A stretch of DNA of 5,156 nt, from contig SKZJ01000107.1 in the NCBI GenBank assembly GCA_007127425.1, positions 1-5,156 of the forward strand. Reading direction: 5' to 3'. The notes beneath the pieces were generated by a model. That model worked only from the letters and a program-made list of their open reading frames with translations, was not told the DNA's origin and did no database searches. Shown in pieces: positions 1 to 5,156 of this stretch. The position numbers and the translations under genes were made by a program. How positions within the stretch are numbered: the first letter of the stretch is position 1; the number at the start of each line of letters is the position of its first letter. The DNA comes from Wenzhouxiangella sp. Lineage in GTDB: Bacteria > Pseudomonadota > Gammaproteobacteria > Xanthomonadales > Wenzhouxiangellaceae.

Positions 1-513
1 CCGCGTCAGCCCGTGTTCCTGATGGGCGGTCAGTCCATCACCCTGTACCTGTCCAGCCCGATCTGGTTGAAGATCGAGATCGGCGACCCGCCGATACTAC
101 TCAAGGAATTCCCGATCATGCGCCTGTCCGACACCTGGTTCGGCGCTTCCACTCGCGAAGGGGAGCTTTGCTACGCGGGGCGCACGCAGGCGCGACACAA
201 CTTGGCCGAACTGCCCCAGCGCCCGCACCGGGCGATCAGCCCGATGACCATACACAACGAATCGGACCGACCGGTCCCGCTGGAGAAGATCAGCCTGCCG
301 GTGCCCATGCTCTCGCTCTACGGTGCCGATGACGGCAGCCTGTGGACGCAACGGGTCAACCTGACGTTGGAAACCCAGGCCGATCTGGCCCGCGTCAAGG
401 TGGACTCCAACCTGCCCGAGGTCAAGCGTGAGCTTGAGCGCCTGGCCGGGCCGAGACTCGAAGGCGGCCGCTCGGGCTTCACCCGGGCGCTGAGCCTGCT
501 GCTGGGAAACTGA
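1..513 (+). CDS. Conserved protein, DUF432-like, C-terminal part (5' partial)
   Basis: The reading frame is open from base 1 to the TGA at 511-513, giving 170 visible residues. A GTG at 13 could serve as a start, but the frame stays open to the window edge and no ribosome binding site is visible, so the N-terminus most likely lies outside. Visible features are a beta-rich first half and the segment WFGASTREGELCYAG (residues about 46-60), followed by a more charged, partly helical C-terminus (KRELERLAGPRLEGG). No membrane segment or signal peptide is seen in the visible part. From memory, this pattern and the position directly upstream of an MscS channel resemble DUF432, a family of unknown function found beside mechanosensitive channels in archaea and some bacteria. 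That assignment is by recall, not by a search. The stop is one base before the mscS start, so the two genes are very likely co-transcribed and translationally coupled. Molecular function is unknown. Confidence 0.75.
   Translation, partial: PRQPVFLMGGQSITLYLSSPIWLKIEIGDPPILLKEFPIMRLSDTWFGASTREGELCYAGRTQARHNLAELPQRPHRAISPMTIHNESDRPVPLEKISLPVPMLSLYGADDGSLWTQRVNLTLETQADLARVKVDSNLPEVKRELERLAGPRLEGGRSGFTRALSLLLGN
504..508 (+). promoter_or_regulatory. Weak ribosome binding site for the MscS gene
   Basis: GGGAA lies six bases before the ATG at 515, inside the last codons of the upstream gene. It is a partial Shine-Dalgarno match at good spacing and supports ATG 515 as the start. With only one base between the upstream stop and this ATG, terminating ribosomes could also re-initiate here. 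Confidence 0.5.
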
Positions 514-514
514 C

Positions 515-1423
515 ATGGCCGACTCGTTCGCCGACATCATCGTCATCGACAGCCTGCTGATCCTGTTACGGGCGATGGTGCTGCTCATCCTGGGCCTGGT
601 GCTGGCCTCCATCATCAGTCGGCTGGGCGCGCGCGCGGCCAGTTCGCGCCTGACCCCGCAGATGCTGCAGCTGCTCAGGCGCAGTCTGTTCTATGGTGTG
701 CTCGGCCTGTTCATCGCCGCGGCGCTGGCCGAACTGGGTTTCAGCATCGGCGTGATCATGGGCGCGGCCGGCGTGCTGACTGTCGCCATCGGCTTCGCCT
801 CTCAGACGACGGCGTCGAACCTGATCAGCGGCCTGTTCCTGATTGGCGAGCGCAGTTTCGAGATCGGCGACATCATCCGGGTCGCCGACACTACCGGCGA
901 GGTGCTGTCCATCGATGCGCTGTCGGTCAAGCTCCGCACCTTCGACAACCTGTTCGTGCGCATCCCCAACGAGACCCTGATCAAGAGCGAGGTCACTACG
1001 CTCAGCCGCTTTCCCATACGCCGCCTCGACCTGATGCTGGGCGTGGCCTACAAGGAAGACATCGCTCATGTGCGCGAGGTGCTGATGGGCGTGGCCGACG
1101 CCAACCCGCTGTGCCTGGACGAACCGGCCCCGCTGTTCATTTTCACCGGCTTCGGCGACTCGGCACTGGACATCCAGTTCTCGGTTTGGGCCAAGCGTGA
1201 GAATTTCCTGTCCTTGAGAAACGGCATTACCGCCGAGATCAAGGTCGCCTTCGACGAGGCCGGTATCGAGATTCCTTTCCCGCACCGTTCGATCTATACC
1301 GGCGAGGTGTCAAAACCGTTTCCCATCCGGCTGGTCGACGATAAAAATGACGGTCGAAATGACGGCCCAGACGACGATGCATCCGACAATTCGGACACCG
1401 ACGACGCTGCCAAGGAGGACTGA
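515..1423 (+). CDS. Small-conductance mechanosensitive channel, MscS family
   Basis: This 302-residue inner-membrane protein is probably a tension-gated, homo-heptameric channel that releases small solutes under hypo-osmotic shock. Three hydrophobic segments are visible: TM1 about residues 8-36, TM2 about 56-76 and a pore-lining TM3 about 77-112. TM3 is rich in Gly and Ala (GVIMGAAGVLTVAIGFASQ) and is followed by SNLISG, the typical MscS pattern. The cytoplasmic beta domain follows, with the conserved IPN at 150-152, then the alpha/beta domain ending in EIPFPHR (252-258). Length is close to E. coli MscS (286 residues). The last 28 residues (275-302) form a low-complexity acidic tail with 12 Asp and 1 Glu, which is not a standard MscS element. 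The gene starts one base after a DUF432-like gene and ends six bases before a thioredoxin-like gene, so it is the middle member of a probable operon. The family call is firm; gating properties and ion selectivity cannot be read from sequence. Confidence 0.95.
   Translation: MADSFADIIVIDSLLILLRAMVLLILGLVLASIISRLGARAASSRLTPQMLQLLRRSLFYGVLGLFIAAALAELGFSIGVIMGAAGVLTVAIGFASQTTASNLISGLFLIGERSFEIGDIIRVADTTGEVLSIDALSVKLRTFDNLFVRIPNETLIKSEVTTLSRFPIRRLDLMLGVAYKEDIAHVREVLMGVADANPLCLDEPAPLFIFTGFGDSALDIQFSVWAKRENFLSLRNGITAEIKVAFDEAGIEIPFPHRSIYTGEVSKPFPIRLVDDKNDGRNDGPDDDASDNSDTDDAAKED
1345..1368 (+). repeat. Two-copy 12-base tandem repeat inside the MscS acidic tail
   Basis: The 9-mer AAATGACGG occurs at 1345-1353 and again at 1357-1365, a period of 12 bases (four codons). 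It encodes the repeated KNDG/RNDG of the acidic tail. The repeat is in frame and may show how the tail grew by short slippage duplications. With only two copies, chance cannot be excluded. Confidence 0.55.
1412..1418 (+). promoter_or_regulatory. Strong Shine-Dalgarno for the thioredoxin-like gene
   Basis: AAGGAGG lies 11 bases before the ATG at 1430 and sits inside the last codons of the MscS gene (encoding Lys-Glu). It is the best ribosome binding site in the window and fixes the downstream start. Because it overlaps the end of the upstream coding region, translation of the two genes is probably coupled. Spacing is slightly long but functional. Confidence 0.75.
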
Positions 1424-1429
1424 AGAAAC

Positions 1430-1990
1430 ATGGCCAAGACCGAATCCACCATGCTGCCGCTGGGCACCCCGGCGCCCGATTTCACCCTGCCCGACACCGT
1501 CAGCGGCAACAATCTGTCGTTCAAGGATATTGCCGGTGACAAGGGCACACTGGTGATGTTCATCTGCAACCACTGCCCCTTCGTCAAGCACGTGCTCGAC
1601 GAGTTGGGCAGGCTGGATCAGGAGTATCCCGAACGCGGTATCGGCCTGGTCGCGATCAGCGCCAACGACGTCACCGGCTATCCGCAGGACCGGCCCGAGC
1701 GCATGGCCGAACTGGCCCGCGGAAAGGGCTTTACCTTTCCCTATCTCTACGACGAATCGCAGAATACTGCTCGTGCCTACGATGCCGCCTGCACGCCGGA
1801 CTTCTTCGTTTTCGACGCCGACCGCAAGCTCGTCTACCGCGGCCAGCTCGACGACTCCCGCCCCGGCAACAGCATCCCCGTGACCGGCAAGGATCTGCGC
1901 GCCGCCCTCGATGCCTTGATCGAAGGCACGCGGGTGTCGAAGGAACAAAAACCGTCAATCGGCTGCAACATAAAATGGAAGTCGGGGTAA
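1430..1990 (+). CDS. Thioredoxin-fold, peroxiredoxin-like protein (CNHC type)
   Basis: This 186-residue, probably cytoplasmic, thiol-redox protein has no signal peptide or membrane segment. The N-terminus has the AhpC/TSA-like opening LGTPAPDFTLPD (11-22). The first thioredoxin strand leads into a CxxC-type motif, CNHC at 46-49, followed by PFVKH. Further cysteines are Cys121 (in ACTPDFFVFD, with the cis-Pro-like TP of the thioredoxin fold) and Cys179 (in PSIGCNIKWK near the C-terminus). This layout matches the PRX_like1 group of 'thioredoxin family proteins', in which CNHCP and the GCNIKWK tail are conserved, so the protein looks full length and intact. Substrate and reductant are not known; peroxide or disulfide reduction is inferred from the fold. 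The start is fixed by the strong AAGGAGG at 1412-1418. It is the last gene of the probable three-gene run and ends 14 bases before a long hairpin. Confidence 0.9.
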   Translation: MAKTESTMLPLGTPAPDFTLPDTVSGNNLSFKDIAGDKGTLVMFICNHCPFVKHVLDELGRLDQEYPERGIGLVAISANDVTGYPQDRPERMAELARGKGFTFPYLYDESQNTARAYDAACTPDFFVFDADRKLVYRGQLDDSRPGNSIPVTGKDLRAALDALIEGTRVSKEQKPSIGCNIKWKSG

Positions 1991-2004
1991 AGGTGTAGAA
2001 CATT

Positions 2005-2067
2005 AAAAGAATGAACCACAGAGGACACAGAGGAGTGAACTCTGTGCTCTCTGTGGTTCATTCTTTT
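2005..2067. repeat. Near-perfect intergenic palindrome of the ACCACAGAGGACACAGAG type
   Basis: The left arm is 2005-2032, the loop is 2033-2039 (GAGTGAA) and the right arm is 2040-2067. Of 28 pairs, 26 are Watson-Crick, one is G-T (2024/2048) and one is an A/C mismatch (2025/2047). The arm core ACCACAGAGGACACAGAG resembles a dispersed intergenic palindrome that I recall from many unrelated environmental bacteria; its spurious translations (NHRGHR, LCVLCGSFF) are common in databases. The arms are AT-richer than the flanking genes. No transposase gene or clear target duplication is visible. Whether it is a mobile non-autonomous element or a regulatory hairpin cannot be settled here. Confidence 0.85.
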
Positions 2068-2070
2068 TCT
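2005..2070 (+). terminator. Possible intrinsic terminator made by the palindrome
   Basis: The long stem ends in a T-run at 2064-2068 and lies just downstream of the thioredoxin-like gene, where an operon terminator would be expected. The T-run partly belongs to the stem itself by pairing with AAAA at 2005-2008, and the stem is longer and less GC-rich than a classical terminator. Termination is therefore plausible but unproven. Confidence 0.35.
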
Positions 2071-2107
2071 GGCCGGATATCTGTGCCATCACCCTTGCTA
2101 GCCCGTA

Positions 2108-4576
2108 ATGCCTGGACGCCTGCTCCCCATAGATGATGTTCTGCCCGAGCTGCTGACCGCGCTCGAGTCGCACACCACCGTGTTGCTGACCGCACCCCCC
2201 GGGGCCGGCAAGACCACGCGGGTACCGCGAGCGCTGCTTGATGCGCCCTGGTTGGGCGAGCGCAAGATCATCATGCTGGAGCCGCGACGGCTGGCGGCGC
2301 GCTCGGCGGCGCATTTCATGTCACGAGAGATGGGCGAGTCGGCCGGGCAGACCGTCGGCTATCGCACCCGGCTGGACACCAGGGTCTCGAAAGTCACCCG
2401 CATCGAGGTGGTGACCGAAGGCATTCTCACCCGCATGATCCAGTCCGACCCGGAACTGGGCGACTACGCCTGCGTGATCTTCGACGAGTTTCACGAACGC
2501 TCGCTCAATGCCGACCTGGGCCTGGCGCTGGTGCGCGAGTCGCAGCAGGCGCTCAGGGATGAACTGCGCATCGTGGTCATGTCGGCCACGCTCGCTGTCG
2601 AGCCTTTGACCGACCTGTTCGACGATCCGCCGCTGATCGTCAGCGAGGGACGAAGCTTCCGGGTCGAGGTTCGCTATCGCCCCTGCCCGCGCGAAAAGAG
2701 ACTGACCGCGCACGTTGCCGCAACCATCCGCCAGGTACTGGATGAAGAGACCGGCTCGTTGCTGGTTTTCCTGCCCGGCATGGGCGAAATCCGCCGGGTC
2801 GCCGACGGGCTGACCGATCAGCTGCCCGACGGGGTGCAATTGTGCCCGTTACACGGCAGCCTGAACCCCACCGACCAGGACGCCGCCATCGCGCCGGCAC
2901 CTGCAGGCACGCGCAAGGTGGTGCTGGCCACCGCCATCGCCGAATCCAGCCTCACAATCGAGGGCATTCGCGTGGTCATCGACGCCGGTTTGCAGCGGCG
3001 CGCACGATTCGATGCCAATAGCGGCATGTCGAGGCTGGTGACCGAATCCGTCTCGCGCGCCTCGGCCGAGCAACGTGCCGGCCGTGCCGGTCGGCTGGAA
3101 GCGGGTGTCTGTTATCGCTTGTGGAGCGAATCGCAGCACAGCGCCATGCGCCCCCACACGCCGGCCGAGATTGTCGATGCCGATCTGGCTTCCACCGTGC
3201 TGGAACTGGCCCGATGGGGCGTGAACGATCCGAAGGAACTCGCCTGGCTGGATGTACCCCCCGCGGCACACTGGCAGCAGGCCGTCGACCTGCTGCGCTG
3301 GCTGGATGCACTCGACCCGACCGGTCGCATCACTGGCCATGGCCACGCCATGCTCGAGCCCGGCCTGCACCCGCGCCTGGCCCACATGGTGATACGCGGG
3401 CGCGAACTCGGGGCCGGTCGCCTGGCCGCGGACCTGGCCGCCCTGCTCTCCGATCGCGACCTGTTCGGGCCCGGCTCCGGGGCCGACATCACCCGGCGCG
3501 TCGAGGCCTTGCGCGGCAATGGCGAGCGCGTCTCGCGCGGACGCCTGGCCCAGGCCCGCAAGCTGGCCCGCCAGATCGCCGGAAGAAGCGACGGCGGACG
3601 CGACGAACAGCCAACGGAAAGTGGGCGTTTGCTGGCCCAGGCCTTTCCCGACCGGATTGCACAGGCCCGCGGCGGGCGCGGCCGCTTCCTGCTCGCCAAC
3701 GGTCGCGGCGCCTTCCTGCCCGAAGACGACCCGCTGGCCGGAGAACCCTGGCTGGTGGCGTGCGAACTCGACGGCCAGGCGCGCGAGGCCCGCATCTTTC
3801 TGGCTGCTGCCGTTGAGCCGGCCCTGCTGGAGACCGACCTGGCAGACCACATTGACGTCGAAGACTCGGCGGACTGGAACGAACGGCGCGGCACGGTACT
3901 CGCCCGGCGCCAGAAAAAGCTGGGTGCACTGGTGCTCGAAAGTACCGAACTCGACCGACCCGATGCCGCCACCATCGAAGCCGGTCTGCTGGCCGCCGTG
4001 CGTCGCAAGGGGCTCGATGCGCTGCCATGGAGCGAAGCAGCCCGCCAGTGGCAGGCACGCGTGCTCCTGCTACATCGCCTGTGGCCGGATCGCTGGCTGA
4101 ACGTCAACGATGCCGCGCTGCTCGAATCTCTGGAAGACTGGCTGGCCCCGTTCCTGGCCGGACTGACCCGCTGGCGGGACGTCGAACGGCTTGACCTGTC
4201 CGGCGCCCTCAACGCCCTGCTTGATTACGAAAGCCAACTCAAACTGGCAAGGCTGGCACCGACCCACCTGGCCATCCCCACCGGCCGCAACGTCCGCATC
4301 GACTACACCGCCGAGGGCGGCCCGGTACTGGCCACCAAGCTGCAAAGCGTGTTCGGCTGGCGCGATTCACCGAAAGTGGCCGACGGGCAGGTGCCGGTGG
4401 TGCTGCACCTGCTGTCTCCGGCCCAACGTCCACTGGCGGTGACCGCCGATCTGGCCAGTTTCTGGGCCAACGCTTACCCGGAGGTGAGAAAGGACATGCG
4501 CGGCCGGTACCCGAAGCACCCCTGGCCGGAGGATCCGTTCACCGCGACTGCGCAGGAAGGTACGCGCGGACGTTGA
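2108..4576 (+). CDS. hrpB: ATP-dependent DEAH-box family helicase HrpB
   Basis: This 822-residue cytoplasmic protein is a full-length match by eye to E. coli HrpB, a DEAH/RHA-family putative RNA helicase. Helicase motifs occur in order: Walker A GAGKTT (32-37), Ia LEPRRLAA (57-64), Ib TEG (103-105), Walker B DEFH (126-129), SAT (159-161), IV LLVFLPG (218-224), V LATAIAESSLTIEG (273-286) and VI QRAGRAGR (322-329). Helicase-associated and OB-like regions follow, then the HrpB-specific C-terminal block with PTGRNVRIDY (724-733), LLSPAQRPL (768-776) and GRYPKHPWPEDP (799-810). DEFH in place of DEAH is normal for HrpB. Motif V has Ala276 where E. coli has Asn. The ATG at 2108 gives an N-terminus (VLPELLTALE) that aligns with E. 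coli HrpB from its start, but no Shine-Dalgarno precedes it. It follows the palindromic repeat, so it is probably its own transcription unit. The cellular role of HrpB is poorly defined; RNA substrates are unknown. Confidence 0.97.
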   Translation: MPGRLLPIDDVLPELLTALESHTTVLLTAPPGAGKTTRVPRALLDAPWLGERKIIMLEPRRLAARSAAHFMSREMGESAGQTVGYRTRLDTRVSKVTRIEVVTEGILTRMIQSDPELGDYACVIFDEFHERSLNADLGLALVRESQQALRDELRIVVMSATLAVEPLTDLFDDPPLIVSEGRSFRVEVRYRPCPREKRLTAHVAATIRQVLDEETGSLLVFLPGMGEIRRVADGLTDQLPDGVQLCPLHGSLNPTDQDAAIAPAPAGTRKVVLATAIAESSLTIEGIRVVIDAGLQRRARFDANSGMSRLVTESVSRASAEQRAGRAGRLEAGVCYRLWSESQHSAMRPHTPAEIVDADLASTVLELARWGVNDPKELAWLDVPPAAHWQQAVDLLRWLDALDPTGRITGHGHAMLEPGLHPRLAHMVIRGRELGAGRLAADLAALLSDRDLFGPGSGADITRRVEALRGNGERVSRGRLAQARKLARQIAGRSDGGRDEQPTESGRLLAQAFPDRIAQARGGRGRFLLANGRGAFLPEDDPLAGEPWLVACELDGQAREARIFLAAAVEPALLETDLADHIDVEDSADWNERRGTVLARRQKKLGALVLESTELDRPDAATIEAGLLAAVRRKGLDALPWSEAARQWQARVLLLHRLWPDRWLNVNDAALLESLEDWLAPFLAGLTRWRDVERLDLSGALNALLDYESQLKLARLAPTHLAIPTGRNVRIDYTAEGGPVLATKLQSVFGWRDSPKVADGQVPVVLHLLSPAQRPLAVTADLASFWANAYPEVRKDMRGRYPKHPWPEDPFTATAQEGTRGR

Positions 4577-4598
4577 AACCGATTTTCAGGTGTCGATT

Positions 4599-5156
4599 TC
4601 AGGCCCGACCATGACGCCCCAGCAAGCGCAACGGAGCCAGGGCGGCCAGCGCGACGACCAGGGTGGGGCCGAAAGGCTGGTCGAACTGCATGGCGAAAAA
4701 GAAACCGGCCAGGTAGGCGATCACCCCCAGCAATACGGTCAGGGCCAACGCCTTCATCCAGCCGCTACAGATCACGAACGCCACCCAGGCGGGCACGAAA
4801 AACATGGCAAAGGCCGGCACCGCCCCCATCGCCACCGTCCCGAGCACGGCGGCGAAGACCACCAGCACGCCGAACAACAGGCGATGGCGCCAGGCCGGCA
4901 ATCGGTTGGCCGAGAAGAAGTCGGGGAAGAAACGCCCGGTCATCAGCCGCCTCGACAACCACGGCAGGCTGACCAGCAACAACAGAAGCAGCGCAATGGC
5001 GGCCCACAGGTGACCGGCATGGCTGAAGTAAAGCTGTCCGCGCAGCAGGCTTTCGGCCACCACTGTTCCCTGGTGGGTGTTGGCGGCAAAGATCAGTGCG
5101 GCCGACCAGCCCAGCAGAATGGTCCACGCGTAGTGGTTGTTGTTCACCCGCGGCAG
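4599..5156 (-). CDS. Metal ABC transporter permease, ABC-3 (ZnuB/MntB-like), C-terminal part (5' partial)
   Basis: The frame on the minus strand is open from the right edge to the TGA at 4601-4599, giving 185 visible residues; roughly the first 80-100 residues of a typical 260-290 residue permease lie outside. A GTG at 5147-5145 is an internal codon or possible start, but the open frame and family length favour a truncation by the window. Numbered from that GTG, hydrophobic segments are at about 6-22, 46-63, 88-106, 109-127, 131-151 and 158-172. The order LLRGQLYF (34-41), the MGAVPAFAMFFVPA block (107-120) and FDQPFGPTLVV (155-165) aligns by eye with ZnuB LFGDLLAV, VGALIITSLLIIPAA and YDTPAGPSVVL. 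It would form the membrane channel of an importer for zinc, manganese or iron, working with an ATPase and a binding protein encoded outside the window. The metal cannot be told from this fragment. It converges on hrpB. Confidence 0.82.
   Translation of the reverse strand: MPRVNNNHYAWTILLGWSAALIFAANTHQGTVVAESLLRGQLYFSHAGHLWAAIALLLLLLVSLPWLSRRLMTGRFFPDFFSANRLPAWRHRLLFGVLVVFAAVLGTVAMGAVPAFAMFFVPAWVAFVICSGWMKALALTVLLGVIAYLAGFFFAMQFDQPFGPTLVVALAALAPLRLLGRHGRA

Noticed and set aside
566..1285. 239-codon minus-strand open frame opposite the MscS gene
   Set aside because: Its product is a low-complexity Gln, Gly, His and Arg-rich sequence mirroring the MscS codons, with no recognisable domain.
2005..2067. 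CRISPR repeat or small-RNA gene at the palindrome
   Set aside because: There is one hairpin only, with no repeat-spacer periodicity, no cas genes and no separate promoter signal.
2057..2081. Possible sigma-70 promoter for hrpB (TTCATT ... GATATC)
   Set aside because: The spacing of about 13 bases is too short and both boxes are poor matches; the first overlaps the palindrome arm.
1834..2314. Minus-strand small frames reading through the palindrome (NHREHR and LCVLCGSFF-like peptides)
   Set aside because: These peptides are the translation of the palindromic repeat itself; similar strings appear as spurious hypothetical proteins wherever this repeat occurs.
2849..4212. Long open frames on the minus strand opposite hrpB (up to 366 codons)
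   Set aside because: They lie wholly inside the confidently assigned hrpB gene, are rich in Arg, Ser and Ala or Gln and Gly as expected for antisense frames of GC-rich DNA, and show no family motifs.
4599..5147. A complete short membrane protein starting at GTG 5147
   Set aside because: The frame remains open to the window edge, no ribosome binding site can be seen in the nine bases before it, and the similarity covers only the C-terminal two-thirds of an ABC-3 permease, so truncation by the window is more likely.

Overview
This is a GC-rich, densely coding bacterial window. The full-length helicase HrpB, the compact gene spacing and the codon use suggest a gammaproteobacterium, possibly an environmental or halotolerant lineage. 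The exact taxon cannot be fixed from the sequence alone. There are five genes, two of them cut by the window edges, and no gene-free stretch longer than about 120 bases.

Left part (1-1990, + strand): a tight three-gene run. It starts with the C-terminal part of a conserved protein that resembles DUF432. One base later comes a 302-residue small-conductance mechanosensitive channel (MscS family) with an unusual acidic tail. Six bases after that comes a 186-residue thioredoxin/peroxiredoxin-like protein with a CNHC motif. The spacing suggests co-transcription, perhaps as an envelope, osmotic or redox stress unit; that functional link is inference.

Middle (1991-2107): a short AT-richer spacer almost filled by a near-perfect palindrome with 28-base arms. 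It belongs by eye to the 'accacagaggacacagag' type of dispersed intergenic repeat. It may also terminate transcription of the upstream genes.

Right part: an 822-residue HrpB-type DEAH-box (DEFH) helicase on the + strand (2108-4576). A metal ABC transporter permease (ZnuB/MntB-like, ABC-3 family) converges on it from the - strand and runs off the right edge. The two stop codons are 22 bases apart.

I see no tRNA, rRNA, CRISPR array, transposase gene, prophage gene or clearly new system. The items most worth a second look are the palindromic repeat, the DUF432-like/MscS pairing and the acidic MscS tail.
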